From JBFMFE01 sp040752295 (GTDB lineage Bacteria > UBP15 > UBA6099 > JBFMBQ01), in NCBI GenBank assembly GCA_040752295.1, contig JBFMFE010000034.1, positions 1-24,763 on the forward strand: a stretch of 24,763 nucleotides of DNA, read 5' to 3'. Positions 7,380-15,696 of the stretch are shown piece after piece (position 1 is the first letter of the stretch; every line of letters starts with the position of its first letter). A program made the position numbers and the translations under genes. The notes under the pieces are model-generated. The model was not told where the DNA came from and did no database searches. It saw nothing but the letters and a program-made list of their open reading frames with translations.

Positions 7380-9830
7380 TCAGAATCTCACCTTCAGCAA
7401 CCTCATGCCGTTCATTATCACGATGAGCGAGGCGCCCATATCGGCGAAAACCGCCATCCACAGGGTTGCGGCGCCCATCCCGGCAAGCGCAAGGAAAAGC
7501 AGTTTCGTGAAAAGTGCGAACACGACGTTCTGTTTCACCGTGGAACGGGTCGTTCTTCCGAGGCGTATTGTGCCCGGAAGCTGAGACAGGTCGTCCGCCA
7601 TCAGTGCGATGTCCGCCGTTTCGAGCGCGGCGTCCGTGCCGGCGGCGCCCATGGCGATGCCCACCGTGGAAGCGGCAAGCGCGGGGGCGTCGTTCACCCC
7701 GTCGCCCACCATTGCGACCATGCCGTAGCTGTCGAGCAATTCCCGGACGGCGCTGACCTTGTCGCCGGGCATCAACCCCGCGCGGTACTCGTCAACGCCG
7801 AGCGCCGCCGCGACCTTCTGCGCCGTGCCCGGCGTGTCACCCGTCAGCATCACCACGCGCCTGACCCCCGCGGAGCGAAGCCTCTCGATCACCCGCGCGG
7901 CGCCGTCGCGCACCCTGTCCGACACGGTGATAAGCCCCAGCAGCTCGCCGTCCGCGCCCACCGTCACCACCGTCCTGTCAGCGCTCTCCATTCCCGCGAT
8001 GCGGTCGTGGAGACCGGGATAGCAGTTCCCCGCCTCGTGGAAGAACATGTGGCTGCCGACGAAACACTCCCTGCCGCCGAGCGCAGCCTTCGCCCCCCTG
8101 CCCGGCGCCGCGTGGAAATTTTCCCCCGGAACGGGTTCGACTCCCGACTGCCTCGCGCGCGCGAGTATCGCACGCGCAATGGGATGCTCCGAGCGAGCCT
8201 CCACCGCAGCGGCGCACTTCAGAACCTCGCGCTCATCACCGCCGCCCAGGACAACGACGTCCGTCACCTCGGGCTTCCCGGTCGTGAGCGTTCCCGTCTT
8301 GTCGAACGCCAGAACCCTCACGGTTCCGACCGCCTCGAGATAGGCACCGCCCTTTATGAGGACGCCGCGGCGGGCGGCGTTCGCAAGTCCGCACACTATG
8401 GAAACCGGCGTGGAAATGACCAGCGCGCACGGGCAGGCGATTACCACCATGACGAGCGCCCTGTAGAACCACTTCTCGAACGGCTCGCCGAAGAAAAGAT
8501 ACGGAACCCAGTGAACCAGCCCCGCCGCCGCAATGACCGCCGGCGTATAGTATTTCGCGAACCGGTCCACGAAAGCCTGCGTCGGCGCCCTCTGCGCCCG
8601 CGCCTCCTCCACCATCCGCATTATCCGCGATATGGTCGAATCGCGGGCGAGTCCCACGGTTTCCATCTCCAGCGCCCCCTGACCGTTTATGCTCCCCGCG
8701 TAGAGTTCGTCTCCGGAGCGCTTTTCGACCGGCATCGCCTCGCCCGTGATGGGAGACTGGTCCACCGCGGAGGTTCCCGACTTCACCACTCCGTCGAGAG
8801 GTATCTTCTGCCCCGGTCCGATTATCACCGTCTCACCGACGCCCACGTTTTCCACCGGCACCCGCTTTTCCACCCCGTTCCGCCTTATGAGCGCCTCCTG
8901 CGGGGCAAGTTCCATCAGCGCACCTATCGCCCGCCTCGCCCTGTTCATGCTCCAGGTCTCGAGCACTCGCGCAAGGGAAAACAGAAAAACCACCGTCGCC
9001 CCCTCGAGCCACTCGCCCAGAAGAACCGCCCCCGCCACGGCGATGCTCATCAGCGTGTTCATGTCGAGCACCAGGCGGCGGACGGCTGAAAGCCCTCTCC
9101 TGAAAATACGAAAACCGCCGGTGACTATTCCCGCGGCGTAGAACGACATCACCATGAGTTCTCCGCCGCCGAGCGCGGGGATACTCCGCGGAAACCCCGC
9201 CAGCAGACCGACGAGCGGCTTTCCTGCGTCCAGACCGAGAATGACCCCGGCGATAAACCCCGCAACGAGAAGCGCACCCGAAACGATTGTGGGTAGAAAG
9301 TCTGCGGCGCGGGCGAAAAGTCCCGGCGGCGCGGGCGCCGTCCCTTTCACGCTGACGTCGAAACCGGCTTCGCGTACCGCCTCCATCAGTCGTCCCACCG
9401 AGATTTTCTCCTCGTTGAATCGCACACGAGCCTCGCGCGACACGAGGAAGAATTGAACCTTCTCGACGCCGTCCAGCCGCTTCAGCGTCCTCTCGATCAC
9501 GGCAGTCTCTCCGGGACAGTCCATTTTCTCGATTGAAAAAGTTATCGAGGCGCTCCGCGAAGCCTCGCGCGTTCGGAAGCCGCGGCTCCTCACGTGGTAC
9601 TCGATCTCGTCCCGCCCGATTTCGTCCTCGCGGTAGACCACCTTCGCCCGCGCGTTGATCCACTGAACGGAACTTTCAACGACGCCTTTCAGCTTCGAGA
9701 AAGACTTTTCGAGTTTCGCCGCGCAATCCGCGCAGTCCATCCCCTCAACCACCATCAGGTGCGTCGCGAGCCTGCCGCCTCTTCCCCGTCCACCGCCCGG
9801 GTCGTTGTTCTCAACGGAATCCGGAACCAT
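7380..9830 (-). CDS. Heavy-metal P1B-type ATPase, Zn/Cd/Pb exporter type
   Basis: This 816-residue membrane pump starts with two HMA domains: GMDCADC (Cys33, Cys36) and a second, degenerate one, KMDCPGE (Cys105, Glu108). Transmembrane helices follow, then the SPITGEAMPVEK actuator loop, the CPC ion-site motif (466-468), the phosphorylation site DKTGTLT (Asp510), GDGVNDAPAL, and a last helix with ADMGASLIVIMNGMRLL. CPC together with the Asp in that last helix is the pattern of ZntA/CadA-like divalent exporters, not Cu pumps. ATP-driven efflux across the cytoplasmic membrane is inferred. The gene follows the ArsR gene by 18 bases, with AGGA just before the ATG, so it should be co-transcribed and metal-induced. 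The closest named analogues are zntA/cadA. Confidence 0.95.
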   Translation of the reverse strand: MVPDSVENNDPGGGRGRGGRLATHLMVVEGMDCADCAAKLEKSFSKLKGVVESSVQWINARAKVVYREDEIGRDEIEYHVRSRGFRTREASRSASITFSIEKMDCPGETAVIERTLKRLDGVEKVQFFLVSREARVRFNEEKISVGRLMEAVREAGFDVSVKGTAPAPPGLFARAADFLPTIVSGALLVAGFIAGVILGLDAGKPLVGLLAGFPRSIPALGGGELMVMSFYAAGIVTGGFRIFRRGLSAVRRLVLDMNTLMSIAVAGAVLLGEWLEGATVVFLFSLARVLETWSMNRARRAIGALMELAPQEALIRRNGVEKRVPVENVGVGETVIIGPGQKIPLDGVVKSGTSAVDQSPITGEAMPVEKRSGDELYAGSINGQGALEMETVGLARDSTISRIMRMVEEARAQRAPTQAFVDRFAKYYTPAVIAAAGLVHWVPYLFFGEPFEKWFYRALVMVVIACPCALVISTPVSIVCGLANAARRGVLIKGGAYLEAVGTVRVLAFDKTGTLTTGKPEVTDVVVLGGGDEREVLKCAAAVEARSEHPIARAILARARQSGVEPVPGENFHAAPGRGAKAALGGRECFVGSHMFFHEAGNCYPGLHDRIAGMESADRTVVTVGADGELLGLITVSDRVRDGAARVIERLRSAGVRRVVMLTGDTPGTAQKVAAALGVDEYRAGLMPGDKVSAVRELLDSYGMVAMVGDGVNDAPALAASTVGIAMGAAGTDAALETADIALMADDLSQLPGTIRLGRTTRSTVKQNVVFALFTKLLFLALAGMGAATLWMAVFADMGASLIVIMNGMRLLKVRF

Positions 9831-9848
9831 TTTTCCTACCCCCGTTTT

Positions 9849-10211
9849 CTATTCCTTAACGTGCCGCAGCCCCTCCGTGAAAAGGTTCTCGATGTGTTCG
9901 TCGTCGAGGGAGTAATAGACCATTTTCCCGTTTCTCCTGTACTTGACCACTTTCAGACCGCGGAGGATTCGGAGCTGATGGGACGCCGCGGAGATGGATA
10001 TGCCCAGGAGGTTGGCGAGGTCGCACACGCAGAGTTCCTCGACGGAGAGCGCCATCAGTATCCTCACCCTGCTGGGGTCGCCGAGCGCCCTGAAGGTCTC
10101 GGCGAGCGAGCGAACCACGTCGTCCCGCTCCATTCGTTTCGCAACGGACTCGACCTTCGCGGCGTCAACGAAGTGCGTCCTGCATGTATCCCGTTCCAAA
10201 GAGCCGTCCAC
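9849..10211 (-). CDS. ArsR/SmtB-family metal-sensing repressor
   Basis: This 120-residue winged-helix protein is of the ArsR/SmtB family: FRALGDPSRVRILMAL, ELCVCDLANLLGISISAASHQLRILRGLKVV and the wing YRRNGKMVYYSL. It carries a perfect alpha-5 zinc site (Asp104-x-His106, His117-x2-Glu120, the SmtB pattern) and also Cys61 and Cys63 in the ELCVCD recognition region with Cys10 and His13 near the N-terminus, as in CadC/alpha-3N-type sensors. It is first in the unit with the P1B-ATPase and overlies its own operator, so it most likely represses both genes until Zn, Cd or Pb binds. The GTG at 10211 is the first possible start (an in-frame TGA lies four codons upstream); a TTG at 10199 is an alternative. 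Confidence 0.93.
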   Translation of the reverse strand: MDGSLERDTCRTHFVDAAKVESVAKRMERDDVVRSLAETFRALGDPSRVRILMALSVEELCVCDLANLLGISISAASHQLRILRGLKVVKYRRNGKMVYYSLDDEHIENLFTEGLRHVKE

Positions 10212-10224
10212 CTCCGTCCGTCAC

Positions 10225-10240
10225 TTGAAGCATTGTTCAA
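10225..10240. promoter_or_regulatory. ArsR/SmtB operator
   Basis: TTGAAGCATTGTTCAA is an inverted repeat of TTGAA/TTCAA around six bases; the minus strand contains TGAACA as in SmtB-type operators. It begins right after the -10 box of the ArsR promoter, covering the transcription start, which is a standard position for repression. Confidence 0.75.
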
Positions 10241-10269
10241 ATATTAAAACATGCGGCGATACGAGTCAA
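10241..10269 (-). promoter_or_regulatory. Sigma-70 promoter of the arsR-ATPase unit
   Basis: On the minus strand TTGACT (10269-10264) and TAATAT (10246-10241) are spaced by 17 bases, a near-consensus promoter. The inverted repeat at 10225-10240 lies at its start point. Between this promoter and the next plus-strand -10 box at 10401 I see no gene or motif. Confidence 0.8.
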
Positions 10270-10400
10270 GTTCCCCCTTTTTCGGATTTACGAAAGCCGC
10301 GCCTGCCACTCCGCTCCGCCCGCATACCGGGCGAAACGGCCACCTCCCACTCCTCTCGCCCGCCTCACCGCATCGTTAACCGCCCGACGCCCGGCTCTGT

Positions 10401-10406
10401 TATAAT
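10401..10406 (+). promoter_or_regulatory. -10 box seven bases before a start codon (possible leaderless mRNA)
   Basis: TATAAT is followed by seven bases and then the ATG at 10414. A start site at the usual distance would fall on or next to the A of the ATG. No ribosome site lies between. The -35 is weak (TTAACC at 20-base spacing). Confidence 0.55.
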
Positions 10407-10413
10407 TTATCGA

Positions 10414-12114
10414 ATGAACGCACGCGACGCCGCACAACTTTCCACGGGACACACCGCTCCTCATTTAGAAGGTGCCGCCCGCGCATCAAAAAACGGGGCG
10501 GCGGTCGCGCTTCTACTCTTTTTCGTCTCTCTCTATTCGCTGACCGTCCGGGGCGTGCCGCCCGGCGGCGACCCCTTAGCCATGTTTCTCATGACCGAAA
10601 GCCTCCTCCGCGACCGCAGCGTGTTCATCGAGAACGACCAGAGCACGTACCTCGTCCCCGCGCCCGGCGGAAAGTACACATCCAAGTACGGGCTGCTCCA
10701 GTCCGTCGCCGAAATGCCGCTCCTCGCGGCGGCGAGCCTGTTTTTTCCGGACTCCGGCGCCGGCGACGCCTACCCGTTCCACGTGCGCTACCTCGTCACC
10801 TCGTTCACAACCCCCGTCGTCTCCGCCCTCTGGTGCCTGACGGTTTTCTTTTTCGCCCTCGAGCTTGGTTTCACGCGCCGCCTCTCTCTGTTCCTTTCCC
10901 TCCTCGCCGGATGCGCCACGCTGACGCTGCCCCACTCGAAATCCCTCTACTCGGAACCACTTCAGGGGCTTCTTCTCACGTCCGCCTGCCTCTGGGCTTT
11001 CAGAGCTTCGAAATCCCGCGGTGTTCCGCCGGTTTTTTATTGCGGGGCGGCTGCGGGGCTGCTCGTTCTCACCAAACCCGTCAACATCCTTCTATTCCCC
11101 ATTTTCCTCTTTTACATCGCCGCGACGCTGCCCGGGCGCGGCGAAGGACGCCGGCGCACCCTCGCATATCCCGCCGCGCTGATCGCCCCGGTCGCCGTCT
11201 GCGCGCTTGCGGCGCTGTGGTTCAACCGGGCGCGGTTCGGGGACCCCTGGGAGTTCGGCTACACAGCGGGCTTTTCCCGCGACACGCTTTACGGCTTCTC
11301 GCTGCCGCTGTGGATGGGCGTTTACGGGCTTGTCGCGAGCACCGGCAAAGGCATACTCATCTACGTTCCCGTCACGTGGTTCCTGTTTTCCGTCTGGCGG
11401 GGTTTCCTGCGGGAGAACCGCCGCGAGGCGCTCCTCTTCGCGGCGCTCGCCGCGGTCTTCCTGTGCATCTACGGGAAGTGGAACCAGTGGCACGGCGACT
11501 ACGCATGGGGTCCGCGGTTCCTCGTGCCCCTGATGGGGCTGATCGTGCTGCCCGCGGGATACCTGTTGCGCGACTTCGCCTGCTGGAGCGCGTGGAAGAA
11601 AGGCGCAGCGGCGCTCGTAATTTCCGCCTCGCTCTTCATCCAGTTCCTCGGAACCGCGGTGAATTCCCACGAGTACATCCGGCTCGTAAAGACGCAGGTC
11701 CCCTACGGGATACTCTTCAGGCCGGGGCGCCTTGACCTGCGCGACGAGTTGCTGCTGACCCACTTCGTCCCCGATTTCTCGCCCATCGCCGGGCACTGGT
11801 GGCTCCTGAAACACACCGTCACGGGAAAAGGGGGAAAGCCCGACGGGACGCTGAAAAACATGCGGGACGATTTTCCGTGGAAGAACCTTGCGCGGTACGC
11901 GGCGCCCGCCGACCCCCGCCCGGCGCTCGGGTGGGACTTCTGGTGGGACTATTTCCCCCGATATTTCCCCGGCTCGCGTTCATGGACAAGACCGCTCGCG
12001 GCGGCAATGTCAGCGCCGCTTGCTCTTTCTTCGGTCCTTCTCATTCTTTTTATGAAAAAAGCAGCGCCATCGCGCGATGAGCCTGGGTCACTGGAAAAGA
12101 AACCCCCTGCTTGA
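10414..12114 (+). CDS. Polytopic membrane protein, GT-C/PMT-like glycosyltransferase candidate
   Basis: This 566-residue protein has about ten hydrophobic segments. After the first helix (about 29-46) comes a loop RGVPPGGDPLAMFLMTESLLRDRSV, then GGKYTSKYGLLQS and further paired helices, and a C-terminal soluble part with repeated aromatic Trp/Asp motifs (DFWWDYFPRYF). This plan, with an acidic first extracytoplasmic loop and GKYxSKYG, resembles GT-C lipid-linked sugar transferases (PMT/ArnT group), but no diagnostic DE pair is evident, so the call is tentative. The start is taken at the ATG seven bases after TATAAT. The frame is open further upstream to 9994, across the arsR gene and its promoter, which is not credible as coding. 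It overlaps the next gene by 38 bases, so the two are likely one unit. Confidence 0.65.
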   Translation: MNARDAAQLSTGHTAPHLEGAARASKNGAAVALLLFFVSLYSLTVRGVPPGGDPLAMFLMTESLLRDRSVFIENDQSTYLVPAPGGKYTSKYGLLQSVAEMPLLAAASLFFPDSGAGDAYPFHVRYLVTSFTTPVVSALWCLTVFFFALELGFTRRLSLFLSLLAGCATLTLPHSKSLYSEPLQGLLLTSACLWAFRASKSRGVPPVFYCGAAAGLLVLTKPVNILLFPIFLFYIAATLPGRGEGRRRTLAYPAALIAPVAVCALAALWFNRARFGDPWEFGYTAGFSRDTLYGFSLPLWMGVYGLVASTGKGILIYVPVTWFLFSVWRGFLRENRREALLFAALAAVFLCIYGKWNQWHGDYAWGPRFLVPLMGLIVLPAGYLLRDFACWSAWKKGAAALVISASLFIQFLGTAVNSHEYIRLVKTQVPYGILFRPGRLDLRDELLLTHFVPDFSPIAGHWWLLKHTVTGKGGKPDGTLKNMRDDFPWKNLARYAAPADPRPALGWDFWWDYFPRYFPGSRSWTRPLAAAMSAPLALSSVLLILFMKKAAPSRDEPGSLEKKPPA

Positions 12115-12988
12115 CAAGCTCCGGGGCGCCGCGCCGGCGGGCGAAGGAGAGGGTGATTTCTTCACCGCCTCCGACGGGGTGAAACTGTTCTACCAGTTCT
12201 GGCTGCCGCCCGGCGAACCGGACAGGGTCGTACTATGTCTTCACGGCATGGCGGGTCACGGTCACTACTACTCCCTCGCGGCGGACCACCTTGTTCCCGA
12301 CGGCGCCGCGGTGTACTGCCCGGATTACAGGGGGCACGGCCTGTCGGAAGGCGCACGGGGCGACCTCGACGTCGCGCGGAACTTATCGGACGCGTCCGAG
12401 TTCCTGTCGTTGCTCCGAACGCGCCATCCCCGCGCGCCGGTCTTCCTCCTCGGCGAGAGCCTCGGCGCCATAATCGCCATAAACTACGCAGCGCGCTTCC
12501 CGGAGGGTCTTGCCGGGATCATACTCCTCGCCCCGCCGCTGAGAACCAGATTCATCCCGGGCGCGAGGGAAATCCTGCTCCTCCCCTACTATGTTCTTTC
12601 CCTGCTGATTCGCCCGCGCGAACCCTCGATATTCGTCACGGGACGCGAACACCACGGCATAAAGAACCCGGATCACGTCACGTACGACCGGACGGACCCG
12701 CTCAAACCAAAGCGCATACCGCCGCACTTTCTCACGGAACTCCGCAGGCTCATGGCGTTCGGAAGAATCGCAGCGCCGTCGCGGATCGCGCTCCCCGTCA
12801 TCGTCTTTCAGGGACTTAAGGACTACGCCGTGGACCCCCGCGGAACCGCCGCTTTCTTCGACCGCCTCGCCGCACAGGACAAAACGCTGAAGACCTACCC
12901 TGACGGCTTCCACGCGATGTTCACCGATCCGTCCTGCGCCGACCTCCTGCCCACCATCGTCGCGTGGACGAAAAAATCTCCGCGATGA
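12077..12988 (+). CDS. Alpha/beta hydrolase, monoacylglycerol lipase-like
   Basis: This 303-residue serine hydrolase of the Hydrolase_4 type has LCLHGMAGHGHYY (oxyanion region, residues 53-65), PDYRGHGLSEG, the nucleophile elbow GESLG (Ser128), Asp249 in GLKDYAVDP and His279 in DGFHAMF as the triad. Motifs and size match bacterial monoacylglycerol lipases/lysophospholipases that cleave monoacylated glycerolipids. No signal peptide is seen. The ATG at 12077 overlaps the end of the membrane-protein gene by 38 bases. A lipid-related function alongside a possible lipid-linked sugar transferase is only an inference from position. Confidence 0.88.
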   Translation: MSLGHWKRNPLLDKLRGAAPAGEGEGDFFTASDGVKLFYQFWLPPGEPDRVVLCLHGMAGHGHYYSLAADHLVPDGAAVYCPDYRGHGLSEGARGDLDVARNLSDASEFLSLLRTRHPRAPVFLLGESLGAIIAINYAARFPEGLAGIILLAPPLRTRFIPGAREILLLPYYVLSLLIRPREPSIFVTGREHHGIKNPDHVTYDRTDPLKPKRIPPHFLTELRRLMAFGRIAAPSRIALPVIVFQGLKDYAVDPRGTAAFFDRLAAQDKTLKTYPDGFHAMFTDPSCADLLPTIVAWTKKSPR

Positions 12989-13050
12989 AGAGTCTGGAAG
13001 GACGCGCCGGATAAAGAACGAGCGGATGAGCGGCGCCGGTCCGCAGAAAA

Positions 13051-13920
13051 CTACCTTACAATAAACGCCGCGGTGTTAGAGGTCACGGAGCCCGTCCACG
13101 CGGGCAGCCCGATGCGGGCACCCGACGACGGCGTGATGACCGCCGTGACCGCATAGGTTCCGGGCTCAGTGATCGGGAAATATTCGAGAAGGTCGCCGGA
13201 AAAACCCATGAAGTGTTTCGGCGGCAGCGTGGAGAAGTCGTCCCTGGCGCGTTGCCGGGCGTCCGCGTACGGGCGCGAGGGCTTGATCTTCTTCCCCCCG
13301 CCGTCAACCACGAGGATGTCGCGGGGGGGAACAACGGCGGCTTCGATGATGACGGGGGAAGCGCTCCCGTTGCGGATGATCACCTCAAAAGGTATCGGTT
13401 CTCCGCGCTGAAACTCGCTTTTGGAAAGCCGCAGCGACGCCGAGAGCGCGACCTTCCACCCGGCGCGTTCCGCGGTTTCCTCAGCTTTGCCGACGGAGCG
13501 GTCATCCGCGGGCATTTTCCCCGAGTACGCGTCTATGAAACCGTACGCGCCCGAACCCGGCTGCCTCTTAAGAAAAAGCATCGCCCTCTCGCCCGGCTCC
13601 AAAACCGTCCTCGGCGGCATCTCCCGGAGCCTGCTTTTTTCGAACTCCACGTATATCGTGCCGCCGCCCACGACACCCTTCACGACGGTCTCGACCCGTA
13701 CCTCCGCGACCATCTTTTCGAGCACCGGCCGGGCATGTTTCAACTTCTCGTCTTCCACCGGTTTGACGCTCTGCACAACGCCCACGACCGCCGCCTCCGC
13801 CGCGTCCAGCCGGTCTTCGAGGGTTTCCCTCTTGATCTTCACCGGTTCGAGAGGTTCCTGGGCGAAGATCGCAAACGCCGGCAACAACATGAAGACTGCG
13901 GCGAGGAAAGCCCTTTTCAT
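13051..13920 (-). CDS. Secreted two-domain beta-rich protein of unknown function
   Basis: This 289-residue protein starts with a clear signal peptide (MKRAFLAAVFMLLPAFAIFA, cleavage near AQE). Residues about 30-145 (DAAEAAVVGVVQSVKP ... VETVVKGVVGGGTIYVEF ... LEPGERAMLFLKRQPGSGAYGF) look like the small secreted beta-domain in which a 'VVKG' segment and an 'xPGERxLLFL' segment recur. Residues about 160-289 (LSASLRLSKSEFQRGEPIPFEVIIRNGSASPVII ... FPITEPGTYAVTAVI) resemble an Ig-like/BsuPI-type domain. No catalytic residues can be named. GGAAGGGGG lies nine bases before the ATG at 13920; a longer frame upstream lacks a signal peptide and is not preferred. It follows the BKACE gene by 80 bases on the same strand. 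The function is unknown. Confidence 0.75.
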   Translation of the reverse strand: MKRAFLAAVFMLLPAFAIFAQEPLEPVKIKRETLEDRLDAAEAAVVGVVQSVKPVEDEKLKHARPVLEKMVAEVRVETVVKGVVGGGTIYVEFEKSRLREMPPRTVLEPGERAMLFLKRQPGSGAYGFIDAYSGKMPADDRSVGKAEETAERAGWKVALSASLRLSKSEFQRGEPIPFEVIIRNGSASPVIIEAAVVPPRDILVVDGGGKKIKPSRPYADARQRARDDFSTLPPKHFMGFSGDLLEYFPITEPGTYAVTAVITPSSGARIGLPAWTGSVTSNTAAFIVR

Positions 13921-14000
13921 GACACGGTTCCCCCTTCCGGCGCCGCGCGCGCCCGCGGAGTTCCCATTCCCGGACGTACACGGCGTCTTACGCGAGCCGC

Positions 14001-14864
14001 TCATTTTTTCTTCGCAAGGTTCAGCGCAGCCCTCGCCTCGTCCGGTCCGAGGGGCGACCTGCCCAGGGCGCGCGCCACACCCGCCGCCTTCCGGACGAGT
14101 TCCCAGTTCCCCCTGGCGAGGGTCCCCTTTTCGAGCCATACGTTGTCTTCGAGTCCGACCCTGACGTGTCCTCCCATAAGGCACGCCGCCGCCGCCGCCG
14201 GAAACGAGCTTTCGCCGATCCCCGTCGCGCACCAGGTCGAGCCGGGGGGAATCAACCTCAGAAACTGGCACACGTGCTCGACGTCGAACCAGATGCCGCC
14301 CGCCACGCCCATCACGAAGTTGAAATGCATCGGCTCATCGAAGAGTTTCCGCCGCTGGAGGAGCCGGACGTTGTAAACGTGACCCAGATCGTACACCTCA
14401 AGCTCCGGCTTCACACCGAGTTCCCGCATCGTTCCGGCGTAGCGTATGATCTGGGAAAAGGAATTGTAGAAGACGTGGTCTTCGAGCAGTTCGCCGGTCT
14501 TCCGCCTGAAGAACGACATGTTCATCGTGTTCGTGTTGAGCGAGGCGATTTCGGGGCGGAGCGACCTGACGTGGCGTATCCGCTCCTCCTCGTCCGCCTC
14601 GAAGCGGACGCCCGTGCTGAGGTTGATCACGAGCGGGCACAGGCTTTCGATCCCCTCCACTATCCGCCGCACCGTCTCCGGCTCGGACGTCGGGCGCCCG
14701 GTGTCCGGCTCGCGCGCGTGTATGTGAACCACCGCCGCGCCTTCCTCGAAGCACCGTTGCGCCTCCCGCGCGAACTCTTCGGGCGTGTAGGGGACCGCCG
14801 GGTTCTGCTCCTTCATGGTCGTCGCCCCGGAGAGCGCCGCCGTGATGATCACTCCATCCTCCAT
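14001..14864 (-). CDS. Beta-keto acid cleavage enzyme (BKACE, DUF849)
   Basis: This 287-residue protein has the DUF849/BKACE signature: IITAALSGATT at the first strand, VVHIHARE with the metal-binding His47 and His49, INLSTG, a SLNTNTMN segment, ELEVYDLGHV, HFNFVMG and GGHVRVGLEDN near the C-terminus. Members are zinc-dependent enzymes that condense beta-keto acids with acetyl-CoA; the founding one is 3-keto-5-aminohexanoate cleavage enzyme of lysine fermentation, and many other substrates are known. No lysine-fermentation gene is nearby, so the substrate is open. The ATG at 14864 is preceded by AAGGAG eleven bases upstream; a longer frame upstream crosses the divergent promoter region and was not used. 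Confidence 0.9.
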   Translation of the reverse strand: MEDGVIITAALSGATTMKEQNPAVPYTPEEFAREAQRCFEEGAAVVHIHAREPDTGRPTSEPETVRRIVEGIESLCPLVINLSTGVRFEADEEERIRHVRSLRPEIASLNTNTMNMSFFRRKTGELLEDHVFYNSFSQIIRYAGTMRELGVKPELEVYDLGHVYNVRLLQRRKLFDEPMHFNFVMGVAGGIWFDVEHVCQFLRLIPPGSTWCATGIGESSFPAAAAACLMGGHVRVGLEDNVWLEKGTLARGNWELVRKAAGVARALGRSPLGPDEARAALNLAKKK

Positions 14865-14914
14865 CCCAGTCTCATCTCCTTCCGCCGCTTCGAACGTGAA
14901 CCGGGATTTTCTAA

Positions 14915-14920
14915 TATAAT
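14915..14920 (+). promoter_or_regulatory. -10 box in the divergent promoter region
   Basis: TATAAT on the plus strand, within AATATAATA, would start RNA near 14927 for the methyltransferase gene. The same bases read TATATT/TATTAT on the minus strand and could serve the BKACE gene, so the two promoters may overlap. -35 elements are weak on both strands. Confidence 0.45.
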
Positions 14921-15006
14921 AGCAGAATAAAGTCATACGGCAGGGCGCCGGGAAAGCGATTTTGACGTCCCCGCCGGGACGGATGCCTGAGAAGCGCGAA
15001 CCCATC

Positions 15007-15651
15007 ATGCTTCACCGGGTGAACATAGGCTGCGGAACGACGCCGACGCCCGGCTGGCTCAACTACGACAATTCGATGAGCGTGCGCCTCGCCGGGCATC
15101 CCTTAGCGACGGCCGTCCTCAAACGCCTCGGCATACTCGGCGGGGAGCAGGAAAAATTCATCGCCTTTGCAAAAAAGGGCGGCATCGCCTGCGCGGACGC
15201 GACAAGGCGCATTCCGCTCCCCGACAACTCGGTCGAAGTGTTGTACGCGTCGCACGTGCTCGAACACCTCTACAGGGAAAAGGCAAATCGCTTACTGCGG
15301 GAGGCATACCGCGTGTTAGCGCCGGACGGAATCATAAGGATCGCGGTTCCCGACCTCAGGAAAATGGCCGAGAAATACATCGCCGAAGGGGATGCGGACG
15401 CATTCGTGGAAAAAACCCTGCTGGCGCAGGACAGACCCGGGACGCTCTCCGAAAGACTGAAGCGCCTCGTGGTCGGCGAGAGGCGCCATCTCTGGATGTA
15501 CGACGGCGCATCGGTGCGCAGCGCGCTTTCCGCCGCGGGATTCAGGGAACCCGAAGTACTCGAGCCTGGCTCGACGGGGATTCAAGACCCGGGGGAATTG
15601 AACCTGCACGAGCGCGCCGACGAAAGCGTGTACGTGGAATCGCGAAAGTGA
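15007..15651 (+). CDS. Class I SAM-dependent methyltransferase
   Basis: About 214 residues. The N-terminus VNIGCGTTPTPGWLNYDNS is the SAM-binding motif I of the predicted-methyltransferase group with a short N-terminus; ASHVLEHLYREKANRLLREAYRVLAPDGIIRIAVPDL is the Methyltransf_11-type motif II/III region. Such proteins are often found with sugar or glycolipid genes, but the substrate here cannot be told. The ATG at 15007 places motif I at the very start, as usual for the group; TTG 14962 (with GGGAAAG) and ATG 14983 are in-frame alternatives. It is alone on the plus strand, divergent from the BKACE gene. Confidence 0.85.
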   Translation: MLHRVNIGCGTTPTPGWLNYDNSMSVRLAGHPLATAVLKRLGILGGEQEKFIAFAKKGGIACADATRRIPLPDNSVEVLYASHVLEHLYREKANRLLREAYRVLAPDGIIRIAVPDLRKMAEKYIAEGDADAFVEKTLLAQDRPGTLSERLKRLVVGERRHLWMYDGASVRSALSAAGFREPEVLEPGSTGIQDPGELNLHERADESVYVESRK

Positions 15652-15696
15652 CTGCCGGAACCCGCGCCGCAACGCTCAAAACGCAGCGCCCCCGGG

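Noticed and set aside
12998..13044. An imperfect inverted repeat (GGAC-GCGCC / GGCGC-CG-GTCC) after the hydrolase gene
   Set aside because: It has a long loop, a bulge and no T-run. GC-rich DNA gives such pairings by chance.
13213..14376. A 387-codon plus-strand frame opposite the secreted protein and BKACE genes
   Set aside because: It is antisense to a gene with a clear signal peptide and one with the HxH motif of BKACE; its own product shows no domain.
15664..15689. GCGCCGC/GCAGCGC stem between the convergent methyltransferase and STAS genes
   Set aside because: It contains a mismatch and a 12-base loop, with no adjacent T-tract, so it is not convincing as a terminator.
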